From Trinickia sp. Y13 (GTDB lineage: Bacteria; Pseudomonadota; Gammaproteobacteria; Burkholderiales; Burkholderiaceae), in contig NZ_JAKWFK010000003.1 of the NCBI RefSeq assembly GCF_029522115.1, positions 186,001-250,000 of the forward strand: a stretch of DNA of 64,000 nt, given 5' to 3'. Positions 37,301 to 46,810 of this stretch are shown piece by piece (within the stretch, counting starts at the first letter, position 1; every line of letters begins with the position of its first letter). The notes below the pieces were generated by a model. That model was not told the origin of the DNA, did no database searches, and saw nothing but the letters and a program-made list of their open reading frames with translations. The position numbers and the translations under genes were made by a program.

Positions 37301-38972
37301 TGCTCGCAGGTGCGTGCTGATCCGACAGCCACCCGCGAGAAGCGGCGAGGCGATCGAGCAAAGCGCCCCAGAAGGTTTGCTCGTCGAACGAATCGAGGGG
37401 AGCCGCGGTGTCGATCGTGACGACCAACGCCGATTCGTCACATGTCAGCGGCTCAGCTTCCGTCAGCTGGAGCCTCAAGGTGGTTTCGTCTGCGTCCGAT
37501 GCTTCGCCCGCCTGCATCGCTCGTTTTCGCAGGCGTTCGACGAGTATGCCGAGGTCGGCCTGGAAATCCACGACGAACACAGGAATCGAGCGAGCCGCAG
37601 CAAGTGCGATGAATGACGAACGATGCACCCGCCTGAGGAAACTCGCGTCGACGATCACAGGAAAGCCGGCCTCCAGCAGTTGGCTTGCAATGGCACGCAG
37701 GTGGGCGTAGTTGGCATCGATCGCTTCGCGCGTATAGGCAGCCGATTCAAGGGAGCGCTTCTGCGCGGCCGCGAGCGGTTGCGTCATGCGTTTGCGCTCG
37801 ATATCGCTGCTGATGCGAATCGCGCCGATCTGCTGCGCCAGTGCTTCGCTTGCCACGGATTTACCCGATCCCGAGAAACCGTGGCAAAGAATCAGGAACG
37901 TCTGCGGTGGTGCAATGAGGCGCGCAGCAAGACGCAGATAGTTTTCCAACGCAGTGGCATCAGCGTCATCGCGCGGCTTGCCATGCCGCTTGAGGGCCGC
38001 CACCAGCGCTCTCACGAGCGCCCGGTAGACAACATATAGCCGCAAAGCGGGAAGCCCTGCGAAGTCACCCGTCGAAGTCAGCCATCGATTCAGAAAACGT
38101 ATTGCCAGATCGCCTCGTTCGTGCGCGAGCAAGTCCATCACGACGAACGCGATGTCAGCCGTGACGTCGATCCAGCGCAATTCGTCACTGAAATCAATGC
38201 AATCGAAGAACGCCACGTCAGCGTCTAGACGCACCATATTGTCCAGATGCAAGTCGCCGTGACATTCGCGCACGAAACCTCGATGTTGCCGCATATCGAT
38301 GTGCGCGTGAAGCCGCGCCATCTCCTCGCGACACCAGTTGACCATGCCGGACGAGACGCGCGAAGGGACCTCTCGATCGAGCGAGGCGAGCACGCTATCC
38401 AACTGTTCACGCATCCTTGCGGCGGAGCCAAACAAAGGGTTCGGGGCGTGGCGGGACGCGCGGACATGGAACGAGGCAAGTCGAGCCGCGATATGGTCGA
38501 TGTCGACGGTACGTAACTCATCGCGTACGAGCAGTGCGGATAACGTCTTTCGCTCGTCGAAGCGGCGCATCTTGAGCGCGTATTCGAACGGCGTGCCGAG
38601 CGCGCCGATCTTGAACGTGCGCCCGGTGCGCTTGATGGGCACGATGGCGAGGTAGAGCGATGGGGCAAGACGGCGGTTCAGTCGCAGGGCCTCGCGGCAG
38701 CATCGCATCCGTGCATGTCGCGTCGTGAAGTCGACGAAGCCAAGCTTGACTGGTTTGCAGATCTTGTAGGCGTAACGTCCCGCGAGATAGACCACCGAAA
38801 TGTGCGTTTCGATGCGCACTAGGCGACCCGCTGGGTGCGGATAGGTGCAGGCGCGCTGTAATGCCTGGTCCATGCGGTGCCAGTCGGCAAGCCGCGTCCG
38901 CTTGTCGCGGTGCGGGCGGGGACGCCGGACCCGTGGGCCGTTCCGAGTGTCATCAAGATCGCAATGAGTCAT
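37248..38972 (-). CDS. Two-domain protein: aminoglycoside-phosphotransferase-like kinase plus P-loop NTPase
   Basis: Protein of 574 residues with two domains. The first (about residues 30-340) is kinase-like of the APH type: VKLGFVDFTTRHARM region, ECHGDLHLDNM as the catalytic loop and FFDCIDFSDELRWID as the metal-binding segment. The second (about 350-550) is a P-loop ATPase of gluconate-kinase type: LCHGFSGSGKSVASEAL (Walker A) and a VIVDASFLRR strand. This fusion is known as a bacterial family but has no firm function; it is not evidence of antibiotic resistance. I set the start at 38972, where ATGA overlaps the stop of a small upstream frame; ATG 38873 is possible. Confidence 0.72.
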   Translation of the reverse strand: MTHCDLDDTRNGPRVRRPRPHRDKRTRLADWHRMDQALQRACTYPHPAGRLVRIETHISVVYLAGRYAYKICKPVKLGFVDFTTRHARMRCCREALRLNRRLAPSLYLAIVPIKRTGRTFKIGALGTPFEYALKMRRFDERKTLSALLVRDELRTVDIDHIAARLASFHVRASRHAPNPLFGSAARMREQLDSVLASLDREVPSRVSSGMVNWCREEMARLHAHIDMRQHRGFVRECHGDLHLDNMVRLDADVAFFDCIDFSDELRWIDVTADIAFVVMDLLAHERGDLAIRFLNRWLTSTGDFAGLPALRLYVVYRALVRALVAALKRHGKPRDDADATALENYLRLAARLIAPPQTFLILCHGFSGSGKSVASEALAQQIGAIRISSDIERKRMTQPLAAAQKRSLESAAYTREAIDANYAHLRAIASQLLEAGFPVIVDASFLRRVHRSSFIALAAARSIPVFVVDFQADLGILVERLRKRAMQAGEASDADETTLRLQLTEAEPLTCDESALVVTIDTAAPLDSFDEQTFWGALLDRLAASRGWLSDQHAPASTMTQARSPAANARAKSR

Positions 38973-39842
38973 TGTTGCGCCATGCCGGACTTTCCCGCGC
39001 CGTTGCGCTTGGCGAGGCCCCGCGGCTGCGCGGCCTCCTCTCGTGCGACGGCCCGCTTCAATATTTCGACAGCCTCTTGCGCGAGCGGCCTGGTCGTATG
39101 CCTGTTCGAGAGTACCCCCAGGCCGCGTACCCCGATGTCGGCACCGTGGTGGGAATCTTCTCAGTGCGGAGGCCACGCTTGCTCCTCACCAAGGGTAGTT
39201 TCATCGTCGTGCTCAATTAAAGGCGGGATTCGATGCGTAGAGACTGCAATCCATAAAGGTCTTCTGAGTCGGGAGCCCTCGAGCTGTGCCAATCTCCGTG
39301 CACCGATACGTTCATTGTTTGCTGTTCCAGGACTCGCAGCTTGACCTCGATCAAAGCCCCACGAACGGTGTCACATGACGTACGTCGTCCAAGCCTTGCC
39401 ATCTTGCGCGAAGCGCTGCGGTGTCATGGTCTAATTTCCTCGGACAGGTCGATAGGAGGACAATCCAAATCGGCAATGCCATTGCTCGGAGGGGCCGGAC
39501 CGCTCATGTCCCCCAAAGTCACCCGCTCGCAGGGAGTCCCTTGAAACCTGACGAAGTGGACGACTTTGTTCGAGATCCCATGTCGCGATCCTTCAACCAC
39601 GCGGCGTGTTTGCGGAATCTTTGAATGGCCGCGCATAGTATGCTTCGCTTGCTCGAGCAGTAAGTGCCTTTGCCCGCCGCTTGTGTCGCCTGCGCATGCG
39701 AAGCACGATGTTCGCGCCCCGCGGTCGATCGAATATGCCGGCCTGCCGGCCTCGAAAGATAAGCTGTGGACCCGCCGAAGCCCCGCTTGCGCTACAACGA
39801 TACATCGACATCACTCGACGCCAACGATTCTTCTCGCCAATC
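38973..39842. other. 870-base region without a supported gene
   Basis: Between the two-domain kinase and pyruvate carboxylase I find no recognisable gene. On the minus strand a frame of about 63 residues, open from 39160 and ending at 38969, has no start codon in it and stops inside the kinase ATG; it could be the tail of a lost gene. Around 39424-39636 the minus strand has a 70-residue frame of ordinary composition without a ribosome binding site. Part of this stretch looks less GC-rich than the surrounding core genes. It looks like decayed DNA plus the pyc promoter. Confidence 0.5.
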
Positions 39843-42800
39843 ATGACCCCGAACCTGATCAGATCCCTCCTGATAGCGAATCGCTCGGAAATCGCGATTC
39901 GCGTGATGCGCGCTGCGGCCGAGCTGAACATTCGCACGGTGGCGATTTACTCGAAGGAAGACCGTCTCGCGTTGCACCGGTTCAAGGCCGACGAGAGCTA
40001 TCTGATTGGCGAAGGCAAAAAGCCGCTCGCCGCGTATCTCGACATCGACGACATCCTGCGCGTCGCACGGCAGGCGAAGGTCGATGCCATTCACCCGGGC
40101 TACGGTTTCCTATCGGAAAACCCCGATTTCGCGCAGGCCGTGATCGATGCGGGCATCCGCTGGATCGGCCCATCGCCCGAGGTCATGCGCACGCTCGGCA
40201 ACAAAATCGCCGCGCGCAACGGAGCCATCGCGGCGGGCGTTCCCGTGATGCCGGCAACCGCGCCGCTGCCAAGCGATCTCGATATGTGTCGCCCTCTGGC
40301 AGCGGAGATCGGCTATCCGTTGATGCTCAAGGCGAGCTGGGGCGGCGGCGGGCGCGGAATGCGCGTGCTCGAAAGCGAGCAGGACCTCGAGACGCTGCTC
40401 CCTGCCGCGCGCCGGGAAGCGTTGGCGGCCTTCGGCAACGACGAGGTGTACGTCGAGAAACTCGTGCGCAACGCGCGTCACGTGGAGGTGCAGGTGCTCG
40501 GCGATATGCACGGCACCGTCGTGCATCTGCATGAGCGCGACTGCACGGTGCAGCGCCGCAACCAGAAAGTCGTGGAGCGCGCACCCGCGCCGTATCTCGA
40601 TCCCGCTGGCCGTCATGCGCTGTGCGAAGCGGCACTGCGGCTGATGCGCGCAGTCGGCTACACGCACGCGGGCACCGTCGAATTCCTGATGGATGCCGAC
40701 ACGAACCAGTTTTACTTCATCGAGGTGAACCCGCGCATCCAGGTCGAACATACGGTGACCGAAATGATCACGGGCGTGGACATCGTGAAGGCGCAGATCA
40801 GGATCACGGAGGGCGGCCGCATCGGTCTTGCCGACGATGTGATCGACGCGAGTGGTGCGCTCGTGCAACGCGCGGCCGGCGTGCCGGCGCAGGAGGACAT
40901 CGCGCTGAACGGCCATGCGCTCCAATGCCGGATTACGACCGAGGATCCGGAGAACGACTTCCTGCCCGACTACGGCCGGTTGAGCGCGTATCGCAGCGCG
41001 GCGGGTTTCGGCGTGCGGCTCGATGCGGGCACGGCCTATGGCGGCGCGGTGATCACGCCGTACTACGATTCGCTGCTCGTCAAAGTGACAACGTGGGCGC
41101 CGACGGCCGCCGAATCGATCCACCGGATGGATCGCGCGCTGCGCGAGTTCCGGATTCGCGGCGTCACGTCGAATCTGCAGTTTCTCGAGAACGTCATCAA
41201 TCATCCGGCGTTCGTCGCGGGAAAGGTGACGACACGCTTCATCGACCAGACGCCGGAGTTGCTGGCATTCGCCAAGCGCGGCGATCGCGCGACCAAGCTG
41301 CTGCGCTATCTCGGCGAACTTAATGTCAACGGCAACAGCGAAATGAGCGGCCGCACGCTGCCGGAGCTACCGCTGCCCAAGCCGGTATTGCCGAAGATCG
41401 ATACGCGCGCCGCGATTCCCGTCGGCACGCGCGATAGGTTGCGCGAACTCGGCGCGGAAAGATTCGCGCAGTGGATGCTCGAGCAGAAGCGCGTGCTGCT
41501 GACCGACACGACGATGCGCGACGCGCACCAGTCGCTGTTCGCGACACGCATGCGCACGGCCGACATGTTGCCGATCGCGCCGTTCTATGCCCGGGAGCTA
41601 TCGCAGTTGTTCTCGCTCGAATGCTGGGGCGGCGCGACGTTCGACGTCGCACTGCGCTTCCTGAAGGAAGACCCGTGGGAGCGGCTCGCCTTGCTGCGCG
41701 AGCGCGTGCCCAACGTGCTGTTCCAGATGTTGCTGCGCGGCTCGAACGCGGTCGGTTATACGAACTATGCGGACAACGTCGTGCGCTTTTTCGTGAAGCA
41801 GGCGGCGAGCGCGGGCGTCGACGTGTTCCGCGTATTCGATTCGCTGAACTGGGTGCGCAACATGCGCGTTGCGATCGAGGCAGTCTGCGAGAGCGGGATG
41901 CTGTGCGAAGGCGCGATTTGCTACACGGGCGATTTGTTCGATGCGTCGCGTTCGAAGTACGACCTCAAGTACTACGTCGGCATCGCGCGCGAGTTGCAGA
42001 AGGCCGGCGTGCACGTGCTCGGCATCAAGGACATGGCCGGCATTTGCCGCCCGCAGGCCGCCGCAACGCTCGTGAAGGCGCTCAAGGAAGAAACGGGCCT
42101 GCCCGTGCACTTCCACACGCATGACACGAGCGGCATTGCCGCTGCGTCGGTGCTCGCCGCGATCGACGCCGGCTGCGACGCGGTGGACGGCGCGCTCGAT
42201 GCGATGAGCGGCCTCACGTCGCAGCCGAACCTGTCGAGCATCGCGGCCGCGCTCGCGGGCAGCGAGCGCGATGCTGGGCTCGATGCGGAGCGGCTGCACG
42301 AAGCGTCGATGTACTGGGAAGGCGTGCGCCGCTACTACGCGCCATTCGAATCGGAGATTCGGGCGGGCACCGCCGACGTCTATCGTCACGAGATGCCGGG
42401 CGGCCAGTACACGAACCTGCGCGAGCAGGCGCGTTCGCTCGGCATCGATCATCGCTGGACGGAGGTATCGCGGGCGTACGCCGACGTGAACCGGCTGTTC
42501 GGCGATATCGTCAAGGTGACGCCGACGTCGAAGGTGGTCGGCGACATGGCGCTGATGATGGTCGCGAACGACCTGAGTGTGGACGACGTGCGCAGCCCGG
42601 GCAAGGACATTGCCTTCCCCGAATCGGTCGTGTCGCTGTTCAAGGGCGAACTGGGCTTCCCCCCGGACGGCTTTCCGGCGGACCTGTCGCGCAAGGTGCT
42701 CAAGAGCGAGCCGCCGACGCCGTATCGGCCCGGCGACCACATTCCGGCGGTCGATCTCGATGTGGTGCGCACGCGGGCAGAAGCTGCGTGCGTGCAAGCG

Positions 42801-43343
42801 CTCGACGACAGGCAACTCGCGTCGTATCTCATGTACCCGAAGCAGACCGTCGACTATTACGCGCATGTGCGCGCGTACAGCGATACGTCGGTGCTACCGA
42901 CGCCCGCGTTCCTCTATGGCCTGCAGCCGCAGGAAGAAGTGGCGATCGACATCTCGCCGGGCAAGACGCTACTCGTCTCGCTGCAGGGGCAGCACGCCGA
43001 CACCGAGGAGGGTGTCGTGAAGGTGCAGTTCGAACTGAACGGCCAGTCGCGCACCGCGTTGATCGAGCCGCGCGCGAAAACGCATGCGGGCAAGGAGCGT
43101 CACAGCCTGACGAAGGCCGATCCGGCGAACCCGCTGCACATCGCCGCGCCGATGCCCGGATCGGTCGTGACGGTGGCGGTGCAGCCGGGACAGCGGGTGA
43201 CGGCCGGCACGACACTGATCGCGCTCGAAGCGATGAAGATGGAAACGCACATCGCAGCCGAGCGCGATTGCGAGATCGCTGCCGTGCACGTCAAGCCCGG
43301 CGAGCGAGTCGCGGCGAAGGATCTGTTGATCGAGTTGAAATAG
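39843..43343 (+). CDS. pyc: Pyruvate carboxylase (single-chain)
   Basis: Biotin enzyme that carboxylates pyruvate to oxaloacetate, refilling the citric acid cycle. It has 1166 residues in the usual order: biotin carboxylase (about 1-450; HPGYGFLSENPDFAQAV, GGGGRGMR, EVNPRIQVEHTVTEM), carboxyltransferase (about 530-800; RDAHQSLFATRMRT, MLLRGSNAVGYTNY, HFHTHDTSGIAAASVLAAID), the PYC linker domain, and the biotin carrier domain with EAMKMET, Lys about 1131 being biotinylated. The ATG at 39843 matches the family N-terminus but has no clear ribosome binding site. The ehu transport operon converges on it. Confidence 0.95.
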   Translation: MTPNLIRSLLIANRSEIAIRVMRAAAELNIRTVAIYSKEDRLALHRFKADESYLIGEGKKPLAAYLDIDDILRVARQAKVDAIHPGYGFLSENPDFAQAVIDAGIRWIGPSPEVMRTLGNKIAARNGAIAAGVPVMPATAPLPSDLDMCRPLAAEIGYPLMLKASWGGGGRGMRVLESEQDLETLLPAARREALAAFGNDEVYVEKLVRNARHVEVQVLGDMHGTVVHLHERDCTVQRRNQKVVERAPAPYLDPAGRHALCEAALRLMRAVGYTHAGTVEFLMDADTNQFYFIEVNPRIQVEHTVTEMITGVDIVKAQIRITEGGRIGLADDVIDASGALVQRAAGVPAQEDIALNGHALQCRITTEDPENDFLPDYGRLSAYRSAAGFGVRLDAGTAYGGAVITPYYDSLLVKVTTWAPTAAESIHRMDRALREFRIRGVTSNLQFLENVINHPAFVAGKVTTRFIDQTPELLAFAKRGDRATKLLRYLGELNVNGNSEMSGRTLPELPLPKPVLPKIDTRAAIPVGTRDRLRELGAERFAQWMLEQKRVLLTDTTMRDAHQSLFATRMRTADMLPIAPFYARELSQLFSLECWGGATFDVALRFLKEDPWERLALLRERVPNVLFQMLLRGSNAVGYTNYADNVVRFFVKQAASAGVDVFRVFDSLNWVRNMRVAIEAVCESGMLCEGAICYTGDLFDASRSKYDLKYYVGIARELQKAGVHVLGIKDMAGICRPQAAATLVKALKEETGLPVHFHTHDTSGIAAASVLAAIDAGCDAVDGALDAMSGLTSQPNLSSIAAALAGSERDAGLDAERLHEASMYWEGVRRYYAPFESEIRAGTADVYRHEMPGGQYTNLREQARSLGIDHRWTEVSRAYADVNRLFGDIVKVTPTSKVVGDMALMMVANDLSVDDVRSPGKDIAFPESVVSLFKGELGFPPDGFPADLSRKVLKSEPPTPYRPGDHIPAVDLDVVRTRAEAACVQALDDRQLASYLMYPKQTVDYYAHVRAYSDTSVLPTPAFLYGLQPQEEVAIDISPGKTLLVSLQGQHADTEEGVVKVQFELNGQSRTALIEPRAKTHAGKERHSLTKADPANPLHIAAPMPGSVVTVAVQPGQRVTAGTTLIALEAMKMETHIAAERDCEIAAVHVKPGERVAAKDLLIELK

Positions 43344-43517
43344 GCAGATCGATCGACGGCATGCCTTGAGACGCGACGCGGGGCTTTGCGTAGAGATGCG
43401 GCCGATGAATCGTTGGCTTGATTGGCTCGACCGTGAATCCCACTGTTTCGTCGGTCGCAGCGATCGGATCTTGCTCGACTTCACGGCAACGCGAGACGAC
43501 GGTGTCGCGCTCGCCAC

Positions 43518-44342
43518 TCACATCGCTTCGCGCACCGCACGCAAGAACTGCTGCGTGCGTTCGTGTTGCGGCGACGAGAAGAATTGCGCGGGCGGCGCCT
43601 GTTCGATGATCTTGCCCTGCGAAAAGAAGCAGACGCGGTCGGCAAATTCCTTCGCAAATCCCATCTGATGGGTGACCATCAGCATCGTCAAATTGTGTTC
43701 GGAGCCAAGGCGGCGAATGACGTTGAGCACCTCGCCGCACAACTCGGGATCGAGCGCCGAGGTGACTTCGTCGAACAGCATGACCTTCGGCCGCATCGCG
43801 AGCGCGCGTGCGATCGCCACGCGCTGCTGTTGGCCGCCGGACAACTGCGAAGGGTAGTGATCGCATTTTTCCGCCAAGCCGACCAGCGACAACAACTCGC
43901 GGCCGCGTTCGGTCGCTTCCCGGCGCGACATGCCGAGCGTATGGATCGGCGCCTCGATCGTGTTCTGCAAGGCGGTCATGTGCGGAAATAGATTGAAGCT
44001 TTGAAATACCATGCCGATCTTGCTGCGAACGCGTCGCACGTGCGCTTCGCTTGCCGGCACGAGCTTGTCGCCGCGCATCATGTGCGTCAGCGGTTCGCCG
44101 TCCACTTCGATGAAGCCGTCGGTGACGGGGTCGAGCGTCATCAGCACGCGCAACAGCGTCGACTTGCCCGATCCGCTCGGGCCGATCACGGCCACTTTCT
44201 CGTTGGCCGCGATGTCGAGATCGAGGCCGTCGAGCACCGTCAGTGCGCCATAACGCTTGGTGACGCCGGCGAAGCGAACCATGGGGCGTTCCGTCTGCCT
44301 ACCCGCAGCCGTGTCCATCGCGGGATAAAGATCGCGTTTCAT
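43518..44342 (-). CDS. ehuA: Ectoine/hydroxyectoine ABC transporter ATP-binding protein EhuA
   Basis: ATPase of a polar-amino-acid-type importer, 274 residues. Walker A is [11 protein letters not shown], the Q-loop follows in GMVFQSFNLFPHMTA, the signature is LSGGQQQRVAIARAL and Walker B VMLFDEVTSALDPE. The context with ehuBCD and ectoine-degradation genes gives the substrate. I chose the ATG at 44342 because AGGAG lies six bases upstream; the ATG pair at 44381/44384 also has a GGGAG site and would add 13-14 residues. It is the last gene of the ehuB-ehuC-ehuD-ehuA operon. Confidence 0.88.
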   Translation of the reverse strand: MKRDLYPAMDTAAGRQTERPMVRFAGVTKRYGALTVLDGLDLDIAANEKVAVIGPSGSGKSTLLRVLMTLDPVTDGFIEVDGEPLTHMMRGDKLVPASEAHVRRVRSKIGMVFQSFNLFPHMTALQNTIEAPIHTLGMSRREATERGRELLSLVGLAEKCDHYPSQLSGGQQQRVAIARALAMRPKVMLFDEVTSALDPELCGEVLNVIRRLGSEHNLTMLMVTHQMGFAKEFADRVCFFSQGKIIEQAPPAQFFSSPQHERTQQFLRAVREAM

Positions 44343-44416
44343 CTGCTGCTCCTGATGTTCTGCTTGCGTGAACTCAACCATCATCGGACTCCCGTCCCGC
44401 GCATCCGGGCACATGT

Positions 44417-45076
44417 TCACGGCAACCGCAAACGCTTTTCGAGGTGGCGCACGCCCGCGGCGAAGGTGAGGCTGATCACGAGGAAGAAGGCGCCCGTCAT
44501 CGTGATCGGTTCCAGATAACGAAAGGTTTCGGAGCCGAGGTTCTTGGCCTGTTGCATCAATTCGACCACCGTGATCGCGGACAGCACGGGCGTGTCCTTG
44601 AACATCGCCACCAGGTAGTTGCCAAGCGCCGGTATGACCTGCCGGATTGCCTGCGGCAAGATGACCCCGGTGTAGGTTCGCCAGCGCGAGAGCGACAGCG
44701 CACAAGCTGCTTCCCATTGCCCCCGTGCGACGCAATTCAGGCCCGCCCGATAGACCTCGGAGACATAGCAGGCGTAGTGCAATGCGATGCCGATCGTGCC
44801 CGCGGTCAGCGCGCTGATCACGAGACCGTACAGCGGCCCTACATAGAAGATCACGTACACCTGGATCAGCAAAGGCGTGCTGCGGACGAACTCGACGACC
44901 AAGCCGGTCGTGCGCGACACCGCCGCGATGGGGCTGCGGCGCAGCAACGCGAGCACGAGACCGAGCACGAGCGCGATCGCGAAGCCGACGAGCGTGATGC
45001 CGATCGTATAGAGGCTCGCGCGGGCGAGTGCGGGCAGGATGCGCGCGGCGTAATGAAGATCGAAGAAAGTGTTCAC
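44417..45076 (-). CDS. ehuD: Ectoine/hydroxyectoine ABC transporter permease EhuD
   Basis: Inner-membrane permease of the His/Glu/Gln type, 219 residues with about five membrane segments. The EAA-like loop reads ARGQWEAACALSLSRWRTY followed by VILPQAIRQVIPALGN. EFVRSTPLLIQVYVIFYVG is typical of this family. The GTG start at 45076 overlaps the ehuC stop (GTGA), which indicates translational coupling. It pairs with EhuC to form the channel. Confidence 0.86.
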   Translation of the reverse strand: MNTFFDLHYAARILPALARASLYTIGITLVGFAIALVLGLVLALLRRSPIAAVSRTTGLVVEFVRSTPLLIQVYVIFYVGPLYGLVISALTAGTIGIALHYACYVSEVYRAGLNCVARGQWEAACALSLSRWRTYTGVILPQAIRQVIPALGNYLVAMFKDTPVLSAITVVELMQQAKNLGSETFRYLEPITMTGAFFLVISLTFAAGVRHLEKRLRLP

Positions 45077-45741
45077 CGTGCGGCTCTCCGGGCGGCGCCG
45101 TGGCTGAATCGAAGTTCGACGCGGCGCATGAGCGCAACGAGGCATTGCGCGAGGGCGAAATAGATGATGAGCGTCAGCGCGAAAATCTTCGCGGTTTCGA
45201 GGGTCGCCTCGTCGAGCTGGCGCGCACGAAAGGTCAGATCGGAAAGCGTGATGAGCGACACGAGCGAGGTGCCTTTGATCAGCTCGATCATGAGATTCGT
45301 GGCGGGCGGCAGCGCATTGATCATGGCTTGCGGCAGGATGATGCGGCGCATGCGCATGGCCGGCGACATATTGAGCGCGAGCGCCGCTTCGAACTGGCCG
45401 TGCGGCACCGAGCGCAGCGCGCCGCGCAGGATCTCCGAGCCGTACGCGCCGTAGTGCAACCCCAGTCCGACGATCGCGACGGTGAACGGCGTCAGCGCGA
45501 CATTGAACGGCGGCAGCGGCAGCACGAAGAAGAACCAGAAAAGCTGCACGAGCAGGGACGTGCCGCGAAACACTTCGACATAGACGTTGCCGAGCCAACG
45601 CACGGCCCGCCATGGCGCTGCTCGCAGCACATTCGCGAAACACGCCATGAACACGGCCAGCACGATCGCGCAAGCGGCGATCTCCACCGTGACGGCAGTG
45701 CCTTTTACGAGCAGCGGAAGCAGTTGTTCCAGATCACCCAT
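45073..45741 (-). CDS. ehuC: Ectoine/hydroxyectoine ABC transporter permease EhuC
   Basis: Second permease of the importer, 222 residues. Family motifs are EVFRGTSLLVQLFWFFFV, HYGAYGSEILRGALRSVP and GQFEAALALNMSPAMRMRRI followed by ILPQAM. The ATG at 45741 has AGGAG five bases before it, so the in-frame start five codons upstream is not used. It follows ehuB by 66 bases and overlaps ehuD by four. Confidence 0.86.
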   Translation of the reverse strand: MGDLEQLLPLLVKGTAVTVEIAACAIVLAVFMACFANVLRAAPWRAVRWLGNVYVEVFRGTSLLVQLFWFFFVLPLPPFNVALTPFTVAIVGLGLHYGAYGSEILRGALRSVPHGQFEAALALNMSPAMRMRRIILPQAMINALPPATNLMIELIKGTSLVSLITLSDLTFRARQLDEATLETAKIFALTLIIYFALAQCLVALMRRVELRFSHGAARRAAR

Positions 45742-45807
45742 TGCGGCTCCTGGCAAAGAGAGGCGAAGCCGATTCTCGCGACGGCGAGCGCATCGCGAAA
45801 ATCGCGT

Positions 45808-46659
45808 TTACTCGCGACACAGCTCGGCTGCGGTCTTATCGGTCACGTTGGACTTGTCGAAGCCGAACGGCGCCACGGTCTTCAGGTGGTCGGGCGTGCC
45901 GAGCCACGCGTGCAGTTGCTTGTCGACCGCATCGCGCAGGTCGGTGTCGTCCTTGCGGAATGCAAGCGCGCCATAGCCCATGTGCTTGGGATCGTCGACG
46001 AACTTGTCGACGGTTACGACTTGCCCCGGCATCTTCGCGGCCAGATCCTTCATCGTCAATGCGGTGCCGACCGCCGCGTCCGCACGGTGAGACCGGACCG
46101 CTTGAAGTTGCGCCGTGGTATCGGGCACTTGCAGGATCTGCGAATCCTTGATGCTTGCCTCGCGCGCGTAGCCGAGCTCGACCGTGCCGGCCATGACCGC
46201 CAGCTTCACATCGGGATTCTTCGCCACCGACGTGTAACTGTCGAGATGCTTCGGATTTCCCGGCAGCGTCAGCAAGGTATCGCCGATCTGATACTGGGGA
46301 TCGGCGAACGCGACCTGCTTGCAGCGCTGTGGCGTGATGTACATGCCCGCAGCGATCACGTCGAAACGTCCGGCCTGCAGGCCCGGAATCAGCGATCCCC
46401 ATTCGGTCAGCACGGCATCGACCTTCTTGACGCCGAGTTTGGAGAAGATCTTTTTCGCAATCTCGGGGGATTCGCCCGTTACGTCACCGTTTGGCAGCGT
46501 ATACGCGAACGGCTTTTCGTTCGCGTAGCCGATGCGCACGACGCCGGTGCGCTGGATCCGCTGCAGCGTGGTTTCCGCGCGGGCCGAGGGCGCTTGGGCG
46601 ATCAGGCCGGCGATGGCGCAGAGCATACCGAGAGCGCCAGTCAGTCTATTGAGTTTCAT
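45808..46659 (-). CDS. ehuB: Ectoine/hydroxyectoine ABC transporter substrate-binding protein EhuB
   Basis: Periplasmic solute-binding protein of family 3, 283 residues. The signal peptide is MKLNRLTGALGMLCAIAGLI and more, with cleavage likely after ARA. The mature part starts ETTLQRIQRTGVVRIGYANE and contains FDVIAAGMYITPQRCKQV, typical of the family. Substrate is inferred from context. It is the first gene of the ehu operon and diverges from enuR over 218 bases that contain a possible operator at 46811-46822. Confidence 0.88.
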   Translation of the reverse strand: MKLNRLTGALGMLCAIAGLIAQAPSARAETTLQRIQRTGVVRIGYANEKPFAYTLPNGDVTGESPEIAKKIFSKLGVKKVDAVLTEWGSLIPGLQAGRFDVIAAGMYITPQRCKQVAFADPQYQIGDTLLTLPGNPKHLDSYTSVAKNPDVKLAVMAGTVELGYAREASIKDSQILQVPDTTAQLQAVRSHRADAAVGTALTMKDLAAKMPGQVVTVDKFVDDPKHMGYGALAFRKDDTDLRDAVDKQLHAWLGTPDHLKTVAPFGFDKSNVTDKTAAELCRE

Positions 46660-46810
46660 GTCGATCCGTTCCCGTTGGTTGACTGATTCACCGCGGCCGC
46701 CGGTGCCCGCCTGCCGTCGCGGTCTAGTGGAAAACCCTTGCAAAACAATGCGCTGGCATATCGCAACACCAGTCGAATGCAGCATACCGAGCCATATTTT
46801 TCTTTTCGAT

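Noticed and set aside
37248-38972. Aminoglycoside resistance gene
   Set aside because: Only the kinase fold is shared; the fused P-loop domain and chromosomal setting point to another, unknown substrate.
45028-46686. 552-residue plus-strand frame over ehuB and ehuC
   Set aside because: Arg/Glu/His-rich shadow across two genes with clear motifs on the minus strand.
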